A stretch of DNA of 39,633 bases, taken from NCBI GenBank assembly GCA_031276515.1, contig JAISMX010000032.1, positions 1 to 39,633 of the forward strand, read 5' to 3'. Both the position numbers and the translations under genes were made by a program. The notes beneath the pieces were generated by a model. It was not told the DNA's origin, did not search any database, and saw nothing but the letters and a program-made list of their open reading frames with translations. Below are positions 15,601-23,212 of the stretch, in pieces. This DNA comes from Eubacteriales Family XIII. Incertae Sedis bacterium (GTDB taxonomy: Bacteria; Bacillota; Clostridia; Peptostreptococcales; Anaerovoracaceae). Each line of letters begins with the position of its first letter. Within the stretch, counting starts at the first letter, position 1.

Positions 15601-15666
15601 GTCCGCACGGGTCCGTTTATGATCGGCGTGAATGGGCGGCACACGGTTCACCTGATTAGATCGTAG
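12649..15666 (+). CDS. Large baseplate wedge protein (Afp11/Pvc11, baseplate J-like)
   Basis: 1005 aa. The N-terminus (FEFKTDERGAAEIRAQIKALAASYTPEWLFSEQNPDVGSVIAMIFAEQMEGNILRLNRV, quoted only for residues near 1-60) is the type seen in Afp11-like baseplate J proteins. A long beta-rich middle (about 90-800) is followed by a J-like end (SAVPDFLREARLYS-like region here as VPDFLREARLYSEAVVGAACAS, then RRDDRRITVAVLTRDY, then a DATISRDMLTV segment). It builds the wedge ring around the hub together with gp25 and the next protein. The gene overlaps gp25 by 8 bases. Confidence 0.87.
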   Translation: MNNFEFKTDERGAAEIRAQIKALAASYTPEWLFSEQNPDVGSVIAMIFAEQMEGNILRLNRVFEKFHTEFVNLLALSPQPAQPARGAVVFSLVGDTVSGVDVRRGTKLLGYGENDDIPIIFETESDLHITDAKLRDIISVSPAAGKIVSIMGAARRVSIFDEDAAPAEAPAADGIPSFRLFDASGANIARNALIFYHRSLFDMTAGGEISALVKGVHADDTASFADPARYRWLYVSESGPRPFERVASRDGAIWLAPDADAVKVSRGGEPFSAIILEALGPIRRKTDIESVGFSSSLESAIPDFVTHNASDLEVGEFMPFGATASIFDECYIGGDSVFGKREASVCIRFTLEFKEKFVNFSAEDEMANLKVIKRKPRSVNFDTAHTAVERIAVEYFNGTGWRRVAFSHDISALFAGEASGELAIDFICPEDWTPLTVGGYTGRCLRIRVTQADNCYIQPCVHRMPLLRNLTLSYHYPDGYRAPDVLERVSGTETTDLTAAARKKHPFAAFLPMPYAHNELYLGFDRRFSGAPVSLLFDIERSARFGRRRLSFEYSSPLGFKELNAADSVGDMTGPGMLQFIPPGDFAEREVEGVKRFWLRISDRNGSFDAPEAHRPLLRNIFLNAAQVLNAETLPTESYHIDAVRPNMSFRLPAGDILYAEVFVNELGLHTGAAMRRMAAERPSDVRISHNTAGEISEFFVRWEEVENFDLSGPSDRHYRIDRMNNTLHFGDGVSVMIPKAGAAESFTVTLRCCRGDAGNLPAGAIGEPMGRLLHIDGVSNPLPTWAGGNMENSDRMHARSANILCSQNRLRSVPDFLREARLYSEAVVGAACASGTDRYGRRDDRRITVAVLTRDYYKGTHSFAGIKEGLEKRILSKCDATISRDMLTVTEPVYVMLSVSVFAGISDERDAFAVRETIIDALTGFLSPIAKDGSANWEIGLLPDEVQIRLLLNSLHVPASIRRIVTSARYADEKGFKERNLSDVRTGPFMIGVNGRHTVHLIRS

Positions 15667-15677
15667 AGGAAAGAATC

Positions 15678-17798
15678 ATGCTTGAAAGCATCAATCTAAA
15701 CGACCAAAGCTATACGGAACTGCTGGAGGACGCGATATCCAGAATCCCGCTGTACGGCAGCGAATGGACCAATTTCAACCCGTCGGATCCGGGTGTGACG
15801 ATCCTGCAAAACCTGACCGCGTTCAACTATCTGCAACAGACCGCCATCAACACCGTGACGGAGGCGATCAAGTTCAAGCTGCTCGCGCTGCTGGGCTTCT
15901 CGCCGCGCAAGGCGCGCCCCGCCGAACTGCTCGCCGCCTTCGCGGGCGCGCGGGAAACGCGGCTCTGCAAATATCGCAAATTCCTGTCGCAGGATACGGT
16001 GTTCGAGGTCGCGGAGGATGTGCTCTGCCGGCCCCTTGAGGCGGAGGCCATGTACTGCGAAAGCGAGGGCGTTTGCTCCGACGTGACGAGCCTGCTCGAC
16101 AGATCGCTTGGCGTCGGCGCCGTCGCCTTGTTCGGCGCGCCGGCCCGCGCGGGCGCCTCGCTCTGCTGCGTGCTGAACGGGAAGCCCGATCTTTCAAAGG
16201 AATTCATACTCTATGCCGTCGTGCATGGAGAGGATGCGCGCAATCCCTTCGAGGAGGGCGCGGACAGGCCCTTCGCGGAACTCGCCTGGCGGCTGTACAC
16301 CGAAAACGGATGGGAAAATTTGGAATACACGGACGGGACGCACGGTTTCCTCGTGAGCGGCGAAATCGTCCTGAAGCCCGCGCCGGGTCTCGAGCCCGCC
16401 GTGTTCGACGGGATGCCCGTCGCGGGTTACGCGCTGCGCTGCGAGCTGCTCTCCCACGAATATGACCTGACGCCGCGCATTTGCTCGCTGACGGTGAATC
16501 TGACGCGCTTCGTGCAGCGGAACACCATGGCCGCGATGTACGCCTTGCGCGGCGGCGACTCCATTTTCCTCGATCTCGGCCCCGCCTATCCGCACATAAG
16601 CGTTTACGGCCGCGAGAACGCGGCGGCGCCTTATCGCGCTTACAGCGCTTTGGCGGAGAAACCGGAATGCCGCGAAGGCGAGGAGCGCTTCTTCGCCGCC
16701 GACCGGCTCGAGGACGGCAGACTGCGCTTCCGCTTCGGCGAGGAGGGCTTCGGCCCCCCGCCCGGCGAGGGCGAGGGCGATTTGATCGTGCTCTGCCGCA
16801 CGGAGGAGATGGAAAGAGCGCGCTCTCTCGGGTCCGTGTTCGGCTACGTCGATCAGGAATTTGACATCGATCTCGCGGGCGACATCGTTCGCGACGACTT
16901 TGCGCTCATGCTCGAAACGACCGCCCTCTCCGGAGAAAAAACCTACGCTTTCGTGCGGCCGAACGAGCCTTCGCCCGAGGGCTTTGTCTACGAGCTGCTT
17001 CCCGGAAACAACAAGATATGCGTGCGGCGGCCGGAGATCGGCCGCGACTGCAGGGCCTACGTCGCGTCCTGCGCCATGACGCTCGGCGCGGAGGGCAACG
17101 TCCGCGAGGAAAACACGCTGGAGGTGTTCATGGACGCGGAGCGCGCGGGCGTCACCTTCGTGAATCCCGCGCCGGGGAGAGGCGGCCTCACGGCGGAAAC
17201 CCTAACCAACCTGCGCAGCCGCTTTTCCGCTTCCATCAAGACGCCGTGGACGGCCGTCACGGCTTCGGATTACGAGACCATCGTCATGTCCGCGCCGGGC
17301 CTGTGCATCCACAAGGTGAAAGCGCTGCCGAATCCGTCGGAAAACCTCGTCCGCATCGTGGTCAAGCCGCGCGGCGAGGAGCGCTTTCCGGGCCTGTCCG
17401 CGAGCTATATCAGGCGCATAACGGATTTGCTGTCCTCCCGCGTCATGCTCGCGTCCAAGTTCGCGCTGGTGCAGCCGCAGTATCTGCCCATAGACGTGAA
17501 GGGCGCAATCTACGTCAAGAGCCGCTTCGCGGGCGCCCGCGCGGACATCGAGCGCGCGCTCAATGAAGCTTTGGACTTCGTGTCCTCCGACGCGGAATTC
17601 GGCACGCCCGTGCTGTTCGACAAGGTTTTCGGCGCGATATCCGCGCTGCCCTGCGTCATCACGATCATCGACCTCGCGCTGACGCCGGGCGTTAGGGGAC
17701 TCTCCGCGATGAGCGGACCCGACATCATACCGGACGGGCGCTGCCTGTGTTATCCGGGTAAGTTTTCGATAGAAGTCAACGCGCGCGCGGAAAGATAA
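15678..17798 (+). CDS. Second baseplate J-like wedge protein (Afp12/gp47-type)
   Basis: 706 aa. The N-terminus (NDQSYTELLEDAISRIPLYG, then EWTNFNPSDPGVTILQNLTAF) and the C-terminal block (TAVTASDYETIVMSAPGL, then VRIVVKPRGEERFPGLS, then QPQYLPIDVKGAIYVKSRF) are typical of baseplate J/gp47-related wedge proteins. The SD GAGGA at 15666-15670 supports the ATG. Its predicted partner is the large wedge protein just upstream. It is shorter than Afp12 proteins that carry extra domains. No sugar-binding or receptor domain was recognised. Confidence 0.85.
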   Translation: MLESINLNDQSYTELLEDAISRIPLYGSEWTNFNPSDPGVTILQNLTAFNYLQQTAINTVTEAIKFKLLALLGFSPRKARPAELLAAFAGARETRLCKYRKFLSQDTVFEVAEDVLCRPLEAEAMYCESEGVCSDVTSLLDRSLGVGAVALFGAPARAGASLCCVLNGKPDLSKEFILYAVVHGEDARNPFEEGADRPFAELAWRLYTENGWENLEYTDGTHGFLVSGEIVLKPAPGLEPAVFDGMPVAGYALRCELLSHEYDLTPRICSLTVNLTRFVQRNTMAAMYALRGGDSIFLDLGPAYPHISVYGRENAAAPYRAYSALAEKPECREGEERFFAADRLEDGRLRFRFGEEGFGPPPGEGEGDLIVLCRTEEMERARSLGSVFGYVDQEFDIDLAGDIVRDDFALMLETTALSGEKTYAFVRPNEPSPEGFVYELLPGNNKICVRRPEIGRDCRAYVASCAMTLGAEGNVREENTLEVFMDAERAGVTFVNPAPGRGGLTAETLTNLRSRFSASIKTPWTAVTASDYETIVMSAPGLCIHKVKALPNPSENLVRIVVKPRGEERFPGLSASYIRRITDLLSSRVMLASKFALVQPQYLPIDVKGAIYVKSRFAGARADIERALNEALDFVSSDAEFGTPVLFDKVFGAISALPCVITIIDLALTPGVRGLSAMSGPDIIPDGRCLCYPGKFSIEVNARAER

Positions 17799-17814
17799 GT
17801 AAGGAGGGTTCGCT

Positions 17815-18927
17815 GTGGCGTCCGTAATCAAGAAATTTCCCATCGGCAGGAGCCGGTTTCAAAACGCCGTTCTGGAGGGCTTTGTGCGCTTGGACGCGGG
17901 CGGCATCGCGACGGACGAGACGGCGGCGCGTCACATCTGCTTCCCGGAGCGCCTCGACGGCGGGCGCGGCGGCTGCCGCTGGGGCCGGCTGCGCTTCAAG
18001 GCGGAGCTTGCCGAAGGCGCCATTCCCGTCGTCCACGCCTTTGCCACGGACGACGACATGCTGATCGTGAGCGGCAAGACAAAGACCTACGAAGCGGTCC
18101 TCCTCAACCCCTACGAGTCGGTGCGGCGAAAGCGCAGGCTCTTTGAGCTGGCCGGCGCGTCGAAGTTCGTCGGGAAGAACGACGTGCTGCTCTATGAGCA
18201 GGAGGGGCGCTATCTGTGGCTGTGCGTGGAGCTGATCGGGCAGGGCGGCGGCGTCTTGCGCGACTTCGAGGTGTTCGCGCCGCGCGACAATTTCCTCGGC
18301 GCCTTCCCGGAAATCTACCGCGTAAACGGAGAATTTTTCCACAGGTATTTGGCGATCTTCTCCTCGCTGTACTACGATTTGCAGGAGATCATCGATTCGC
18401 TGGACAGCCTGATCGACGCGGATACGGCGCCGAAGGACGCGCTGCCGATTCTGGCGGCTTGGCTCGGACTCGATCCGGACGACGGCGCTTTGGACGAAGC
18501 GCAGTTCAGGCGGCTGCTCAAGACGGCCTTCGCGACGATACGCGCGAAGGGTACGCGCGCCGCCGCGGAGGACGTGCTGCGCGTGTTCTTGGACGAGCCC
18601 TTCTTCATAGTCGAGGGGCGCACGGTGCGCGAGATTGCGTCCGAGGACGACCGAGAGGTCTGCGAGCGCCTGTACGGCGGCAATCCCTTCGATTTCACCG
18701 TGCTCATAAAGCGCGCGGCGGACGACCGGCTGCACGCGCGGCTCAAATACCTGATCCGGCAGTTCTCTCCGCTGCGCGCGCGGGCGGAGATCGTATTTTT
18801 GGGCGACACGAGCCGCTTGGACGAGTACGCGTACTGCGACGTCAACGCGCGCGTCGCGGGCTTCGACGCGGGCCGGCTCGACGGGCTCGCGGCGCTGGAC
18901 GGCGTGTACTACATCTCCGCCGAATAG
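17815..18927 (+). CDS. Phage tail protein I-like baseplate protein
   Basis: 370 aa; GTG start with GGAGGG at 17803-17808. Residues about 155-300 match the P2 gpI/TIGR02242 tail protein family (FLGAFPEIYRVNGEFFHRYLAIFSSLYYDLQEIIDSL, quoted as residues near 160-196, then ALPILAAWLGLDPDDG, FRRLLKTAFATIRAKGTRAA, then VLIKRAADDRLHARLKYLIRQFSPLRARAEIV). Residues 1-150 are a beta-rich region of unknown family. In phages gpI links baseplate and fibres. It is the last gene of the locus, and no fibre gene follows. Confidence 0.85.
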   Translation: MASVIKKFPIGRSRFQNAVLEGFVRLDAGGIATDETAARHICFPERLDGGRGGCRWGRLRFKAELAEGAIPVVHAFATDDDMLIVSGKTKTYEAVLLNPYESVRRKRRLFELAGASKFVGKNDVLLYEQEGRYLWLCVELIGQGGGVLRDFEVFAPRDNFLGAFPEIYRVNGEFFHRYLAIFSSLYYDLQEIIDSLDSLIDADTAPKDALPILAAWLGLDPDDGALDEAQFRRLLKTAFATIRAKGTRAAAEDVLRVFLDEPFFIVEGRTVREIASEDDREVCERLYGGNPFDFTVLIKRAADDRLHARLKYLIRQFSPLRARAEIVFLGDTSRLDEYAYCDVNARVAGFDAGRLDGLAALDGVYYISAE

Positions 18928-18943
18928 ACGGCACGGGCGAATG

Positions 18944-18987
18944 GACGGGCGAAAGCGGGCGGGAAAACCCGCCCGCTTTCGCCCGTC
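18944..18987. terminator. Bidirectional terminator, perfect 20-bp stem
   Basis: GACGGGCGAAAGCGGGCGGG (18944-18963) is perfectly complementary to 18968-18987 across an AAAA loop. It ends the CIS operon and, from the other side, the convergent SLH gene, whose stop codon is two bases away. No T-run is present on the CIS side, and only a short mixed run on either side. Confidence 0.75.
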
Positions 18988-18988
18988 G

Positions 18989-20134
18989 CTATTTGATCGC
19001 CTCGGCGAACCTATGCAGCATAGCCGCGACCTCGGCGCGCGTGGCGCTCTTTGCGGGAGCGAAGGCGTTGTTGTCCATGCCGTTTATGATCCCGCCCGCG
19101 TACAGCGTCCTGATCGCGTTCTTGGCGTAGCCCGCGATCTGCGATTGATCGCCGAAGGTGATGGGCTGCCGCGTCGAGTGGATCGGCTTCTTCACGAATT
19201 CCGCGTAGCGCACGAGGATCACGGCGAAATCCTGCCTTGAAACGTCCCTGTCGGGTGCGAAGCTGTTCTCGCCGACGCCGTTCACGATGCCGTTCGCCTT
19301 TGCCCATTCGACGTAGGCGGTGTAATACTGCCCCGCCGCGACGTCTTTGAAGGAGCCGGCCGCGTACGACTTTGTGTCCACGCCGTTCAGCCTGCCGAGC
19401 GCGGTTACGATCATGCCGCGCGACATGGGCGTGTTCGGGGCGAAGGACGTGGCGCTCACGCCGTTGAACAGGCCATTTTTCACGACGAACTCCACGTCGG
19501 CGTAGAACCAGTCGCTCGGCTTGATGTCATGGAAGGCGCTCGCGCCTCCGCTCGTCCCCGTACCCGGTTTGGGCTTGTCGGCCGGCTTGGTGGTGGCATC
19601 CGGCTTCTTCGGCGGAGTGACGCCGCCGCCGCTGCCTGTGCCGCCGGAGCTTGAGCCGCCCGTTGCGACGGTGATGAGTTTGCTGAAGATCTGACTGTCT
19701 TTTACGTTTCCATCTCTCGCATTGATTGTGATCTGTTCGTTTGCCTTCAACGCCGAACCGCTGACGATGCCCAAATAGACGGTCTCGGCGCGCCATGTTA
19801 GGCTGCTCTTTGTGGGAACATCCAAAACAACGGAGCGTTTAGGCTCTTTTGGATTTAAGTCCTTCGGATCCTTCGTCAGAAAGAATTTGCTTACGGCGCT
19901 TCCGGTAATAGAGAGATCAATCGCTTGCGTTGTGGTCGTGCCTTGCGGCACCTCGACGTCCAGATGTAAGGGCTTTAGACCGATGTTATTGGTCTGCTTG
20001 TCCACAAACGACGGCACAGGTGCTCCAAATGTAATTTTCGAAATGGCCGCGAACGCCGAAGGCACCGCGGTCGTCATCAAGAAAACAAGCGCGATGAGCA
20101 GCGCCAGATTTCTTCTAAAAGTTGTTTTTTTCAT
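18989..20134 (-). CDS. Secreted S-layer homology (SLH) domain protein
   Basis: 381 aa from the ATG at 20134, preferred over the ATG six bases upstream because AAAGGG lies 9 bases before it. It has a Sec signal peptide (MKKTTFRRN, a Leu/Val-rich core, PSAFA). An unrecognised beta-rich domain (about 30-160) is followed by a Gly/Ser/Pro/Lys linker (160-205) and three SLH repeats (FHDIKPSDWFYADVEFVVKNG, FKDVAAGQYYTAYVEWAKANG, and a third around AKNAIRTLYAGGIINGMDNN). SLH domains bind pyruvylated cell-wall polymers, so the protein is probably displayed on the cell surface. It is monocistronic with its own consensus promoter and is convergent with the CIS operon. Confidence 0.93.
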   Translation of the reverse strand: MKKTTFRRNLALLIALVFLMTTAVPSAFAAISKITFGAPVPSFVDKQTNNIGLKPLHLDVEVPQGTTTTQAIDLSITGSAVSKFFLTKDPKDLNPKEPKRSVVLDVPTKSSLTWRAETVYLGIVSGSALKANEQITINARDGNVKDSQIFSKLITVATGGSSSGGTGSGGGVTPPKKPDATTKPADKPKPGTGTSGGASAFHDIKPSDWFYADVEFVVKNGLFNGVSATSFAPNTPMSRGMIVTALGRLNGVDTKSYAAGSFKDVAAGQYYTAYVEWAKANGIVNGVGENSFAPDRDVSRQDFAVILVRYAEFVKKPIHSTRQPITFGDQSQIAGYAKNAIRTLYAGGIINGMDNNAFAPAKSATRAEVAAMLHRFAEAIK

Positions 20135-20294
20135 CCCCATTTTCCCTTTCGAATTTTAAAAGCAATACACGCGGTTGTTTCGGGAAAAGACGGACAATGC
20201 CGTTCACATTCGCCGGCCCGGCAATTCGGGGCGGCGTTTTAAATGAAGAACGGCATGGCGCGACGCGTCCCGATTCAACTTTATGTCCCCTATC

Positions 20295-20323
20295 ATTATA
20301 CGAGAAACGAAGGGTTTTGTCAA
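20295..20323 (-). promoter_or_regulatory. Consensus sigma-A promoter of the SLH gene
   Basis: On the minus strand TTGACA (20318-20323), 17 bases, TATAAT (20295-20300), a perfect match to both boxes at ideal spacing. It leaves a leader of about 150 bases before the SLH start, in which no known riboswitch was recognised. Confidence 0.88.
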
Positions 20324-20352
20324 TTTGAAAAGGCGCATTTTTTGATGAAAAA

Positions 20353-20368
20353 TGTTGAAATTTCAACA
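20353..20368. promoter_or_regulatory. Perfect 16-bp palindrome upstream of the SLH promoter
   Basis: TGTTGAAATTTCAACA is fully self-complementary and lies about 30 bases upstream of the -35 box. It could be an operator or activator site. No regulator gene sits beside it. Confidence 0.4.
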
Positions 20369-20462
20369 CTTTAAGGCAGGTCTTGGGGCGCTCCCGGAAG
20401 ACCCGGAGGATACTTGAAAATATGTCTGCCGGCCGGGGCGAAGACGCGGCGGCCCGCGTGGA

Positions 20463-20520
20463 GATCCCGTGCGAAAATCCGGCGCGAAAATCCGATGGCG
20501 CGCCGGCCGGCGCCGGGATC
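20463..20520 (-). terminator. Possible terminator structure after the radical SAM gene
   Basis: GATCCCG (20463-20469) and CGGGATC (20514-20520) enclose a region that contains two copies of GCGAAAATCCG (near 20471 and 20484) and the palindrome GCGCCGGCCGGCGC (20500-20513). It begins at the stop codon of the minus-strand gene. No clear T-run is present, so the terminator role is uncertain. Confidence 0.35.
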
Positions 20521-21883
20521 AGCCTTCGAGCAGGGCGGCGCGAACGCCTATCGCGCACTCGACGCGCTTTTTCTCGAGCGCGCAGCCGAGCGCGTAGGGT
20601 TTCAGGATATCTCCGTTCGCCAGCAGGGCGTTCGCGTGGCAGCCGCCGCCGCAGTGAAATTTCGCCCAGCAGCCGCCGCAGGCGGGCTTGTTCCCGATGT
20701 GCGCGCGGTTGAAAACGTCGTAGAAGGGGTTTTCAAAGCCCGCGTCTTCGATGCTGCCCATGCGAAAAGCCGGATTGCCGACGAAGCGGTGGCAGGGGTA
20801 GACGTCGCCCTCCGGAGACACCGCGACGTATTCCGTACCCGCGCCGCAGCCCGCGATGCGCTTGAACACGCAGGGCCCCCCGTCGAGCTCCATATTAAAA
20901 TGAAAGAAAGATATATCCTCGCCGCTTCGCGCGCGCTCGACGCAGAACGCGGCCAAGCGGTCGTACTCCGACAGTATGCGCGGAACGTCCTCGTCGCGCA
21001 GCGCGAAATCGTGCTTTTCGTCCGCGACCACGGGTTCCTCGGAAATGTTGCGAAAGCCCAGCTCGGCCAGATGCCGCACGTCCTCGCAGAAGTCCAAATT
21101 GCGCCGCGTGAAGGTGCCGCGAACGTAATAGCTTCCCTCCCTGGCCCGCGCGAAGCGCCGGAAGTTCTTCAGAACGCGGTCGTAGCAGGAGGCGCCGCCC
21201 GCGGTTTTGCGCATCGCGTCGTTGACCTCGCGCCTGCCGTCCAGGCTCAGGATCACGTTGTCCATGTGCGCGTTGAAAAAGGCGTCCTTCTCCTCGTCGA
21301 GCAGCAGACCGTTCGTCGTGATCGTGAAGCGTATGCGCTTGCCGAAGGCCTTTTCGCGCTCCCGGCCGTAAGCGACGAGCTTTTTGACGACGGAGAAGTT
21401 GAGCAGGGGTTCGCCGCCGAAGAAATCGATCTCGAGGTTGCGCCTCTTTCCCGAGCGCTCGAGCAGGAAATCGATGGCTCGCGCGCCCGTTTCCTCGGAC
21501 ATGAGCGACCTCCTTCCCTCGAAGGCGCCATCGTCCGCGAAGCAGTAGCGGCAGGACATGTTGCAGTCGTGGGCGACGTGCAGGCACATGGCCTTGACGA
21601 CCGCGCCGCGTCCGTCGATCTCCTCGTCCGAGATCGGCGTCTCGCCGCTGAGCAGCGTTCCTTCTTCGATCAGCGCGTCGATCTCCGCCAGCGCCTCCGA
21701 AAGCTCCGGCGCGGGAAATTCCGCCGCCAGCGCGGCGCGCGCCTTCTCCGCCGCCTCCCGCGCGTCCGCCGCGCCCTCAAAGAAGGCGAGCGCGCGATAC
21801 GCGGCCTCGCCGGCGAGATGCACGGCGCCGCTGTTCACGTCCAGCACGATGTTCAAATTGTCAAATTCATAACGATGTATCAT
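20519..21883 (-). CDS. scfB: SCIFF peptide maturase, radical SAM/SPASM thioether-forming enzyme
   Basis: 454 aa. Radical SAM enzymes of the CteB/ScfB type form Cys-Thr thioether bonds in the six-cysteine SCIFF peptide. It has the family N-terminus (IVLDVNSGAVH, residues 12-22), the radical SAM cluster motif CNMSCRYCF (CxxxCxxC), FFGGEPLLNF, TITTNGLLL, YYVRGTFTRRNLDF, EPVVADEKHDFALR, and a SPASM Cys-rich end (GCGAGTEYVAVSPEGDVYPC, then CGGCWAKFHCGGGCHAN, then a last Cys at GCALEKKRVEC). The start ATG follows GAGGGG. It has its own promoter 78 bases upstream, which leaves no room for the SCIFF precursor gene normally found just before it. Confidence 0.93.
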   Translation of the reverse strand: MIHRYEFDNLNIVLDVNSGAVHLAGEAAYRALAFFEGAADAREAAEKARAALAAEFPAPELSEALAEIDALIEEGTLLSGETPISDEEIDGRGAVVKAMCLHVAHDCNMSCRYCFADDGAFEGRRSLMSEETGARAIDFLLERSGKRRNLEIDFFGGEPLLNFSVVKKLVAYGREREKAFGKRIRFTITTNGLLLDEEKDAFFNAHMDNVILSLDGRREVNDAMRKTAGGASCYDRVLKNFRRFARAREGSYYVRGTFTRRNLDFCEDVRHLAELGFRNISEEPVVADEKHDFALRDEDVPRILSEYDRLAAFCVERARSGEDISFFHFNMELDGGPCVFKRIAGCGAGTEYVAVSPEGDVYPCHRFVGNPAFRMGSIEDAGFENPFYDVFNRAHIGNKPACGGCWAKFHCGGGCHANALLANGDILKPYALGCALEKKRVECAIGVRAALLEG

Positions 21884-21960
21884 GATTCCCCTCGCGCGCG
21901 CATTCGCGCCGCGGCGCGAACCGACATCGACGCGGTCTCCGCGCCGCGTCCCTCCGCATT

Positions 21961-21989
21961 ATTGTAAGCGAAACCGGGAGAAGAATCAA
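21961..21989 (-). promoter_or_regulatory. Promoter of the SCIFF maturase gene
   Basis: On the minus strand TTGATT (21984-21989), 17 bases, TACAAT (21961-21966). It is divergent from the MreB/Mbl promoter, with 23 bases between the two -35 boxes. Confidence 0.75.
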
Positions 21990-22012
21990 GCCCTCCGTTC
22001 CCAAAAATAAAT

Positions 22013-22041
22013 TTGAAATGCACATGCGGAACGTGTATAAT
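22013..22041 (+). promoter_or_regulatory. Promoter of the MreB/Mbl gene
   Basis: TTGAAA (22013-22018), 17 bases, TATAAT (22036-22041). It gives a leader of about 65 bases before the GTG start. Confidence 0.82.
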
Positions 22042-22112
22042 AGGGGCGAGGGTCTGCGGGTCGCCCCGTCTTTGGGCGCGCCCCGCCGTCCGAATGAAAG
22101 GAGTTGGTTTTC

Positions 22113-23135
22113 GTGGCGTTTTCCGGCGAAGTTGGAATAGATCTCGGCACCGCGAACGTGCTGGTTTACATAAAAGGAAAGGGCGTCGTTTTGAACGAGC
22201 CGTCCGTCGTCGCCATCAACAGGGACACCAATGAGATCGTGGCCGTGGGCGAGGAGGCCCGGCAGATGCTCGGCCGCACGCCGGCCAACATCGTCGCGGT
22301 GCGTCCGCTCAAGGACGGCGTGATCTCCGACTACGAGATCACCGAGCGCATGCTGAAATACTTCATACGCAAGACCTGCGGGGCGAGCAAGCTGTTCAAG
22401 CCCAAGATCATGGTCTGCGTGCCGAGCGGCGTCACCGAGGTCGAGAAGCGCGCGGTCAGCGAGGCCGCGACGCAGGCGGGCGGCAAGTCCGTCTATCTGA
22501 TGGAAGAGCCGGTCGCGGCCGCCATAGGCGCCGGGCTCGACATCACGAAGCCGGACGGCATCATGGTCATAGACATAGGCGGCGGCACGACGGACATCGC
22601 GGTGATCTCCCTCGGCGGCATCGTCGCGAGCATGTCCGTGAAGGTCGCCGGCGACCGCTTTGACGAATCCATCATCAAATACATGCGCAAGGAGCACAAG
22701 CTCTTCATCGGCGAGCGCACCGCCGAGGAAATGAAGATCAGGATCGGCACGGCTTTCGCCATGGAGACGCCCCTCACCATGGAGTGCAGGGGGCGCGACC
22801 TCGTGACGGGTCTGCCGCAATCCGTCGACGTCAGCTCCGCCGAAATGCTCGAGGCCCTCGACGAACCCTTGCAGGTGATCTGCGAGGCCGTGCATTCCGT
22901 GCTGGAGAAGACGCCTCCCGAGCTGGCCGCCGACATCAGCAACAGCGGCATCGTCATCACGGGCGGGGGCGCGCTGCTGAACGGCATCGACAAGCGCATC
23001 AACAAGCGGACGGGCATACAGGTGATCATCGCCGAGGACCCAAAATCGTGCGTGGCGGTCGGCACGGGGAAGGCGCTCAACTCCCTGCCCGCCATGGAGT
23101 CGCGGCACGTGAACAGGCGCAAACCTTACATCTGA
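22113..23135 (+). CDS. mreB: Rod-shape-determining protein, MreB/Mbl family
   Basis: 340 aa; GTG start with AAGGAG at 22098-22103. It is a bacterial actin that forms membrane-associated filaments guiding cell-wall synthesis. All actin-fold motifs are visible: phosphate 1 (GIDLGTANVLVYIKGKG), connect 1 and the VCVPSGVTEVEKRAV segment, phosphate 2 (VIDIGGGTTDIAVISLGG), and the adenosine motif (GIVITGGGALLNGIDKRI). The N-terminus (ANVLVYIKGKGVVLNEPSVVA) is closer to Mbl, other parts to MreB, so the paralogue cannot be fixed. There is no mreC/mreD beside it. It ends at an intrinsic terminator. Confidence 0.94.
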   Translation: MAFSGEVGIDLGTANVLVYIKGKGVVLNEPSVVAINRDTNEIVAVGEEARQMLGRTPANIVAVRPLKDGVISDYEITERMLKYFIRKTCGASKLFKPKIMVCVPSGVTEVEKRAVSEAATQAGGKSVYLMEEPVAAAIGAGLDITKPDGIMVIDIGGGTTDIAVISLGGIVASMSVKVAGDRFDESIIKYMRKEHKLFIGERTAEEMKIRIGTAFAMETPLTMECRGRDLVTGLPQSVDVSSAEMLEALDEPLQVICEAVHSVLEKTPPELAADISNSGIVITGGGALLNGIDKRINKRTGIQVIIAEDPKSCVAVGTGKALNSLPAMESRHVNRRKPYI

Positions 23136-23169
23136 CATCGTCCCCGCCGGAGAGCGGGGTTCGCCGATC

Positions 23170-23194
23170 AAGCAGGCAAAGAGCCTGCTTTTTT
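23170..23194 (+). terminator. Intrinsic terminator after MreB/Mbl
   Basis: AAGCAGGC (23170-23177), loop AAAGA, GCCTGCTT (23183-23190), then TTTT. A second hairpin, CCCCGC/GCGGGG (about 23142-23158), lies just upstream. The SD of the next gene begins three bases after the T-run, so the structure may also act as an attenuator for that gene. Confidence 0.8.
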
Positions 23195-23212
23195 CAAAGG
23201 GGGATAAGCGTT

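Noticed and set aside
12451-15651. Open frame of 1066 codons on the minus strand
   Set aside because: It lies opposite the baseplate wedge gene, is full of Arg/His/Val typical of GC-rich antisense frames, and has no SD or family match.
1-18990. Interpretation as an ordinary prophage
   Set aside because: No capsid, portal, terminase, integrase, holin or endolysin gene is visible, and the DUF4255, DUF4280 and DUF6760 genes are typical of injection systems. The upstream side is unseen, so this is not absolute.
20141-20294. Long leader of the SLH gene as a riboswitch
   Set aside because: No conserved riboswitch core could be recognised by eye. A covariance search would be needed.
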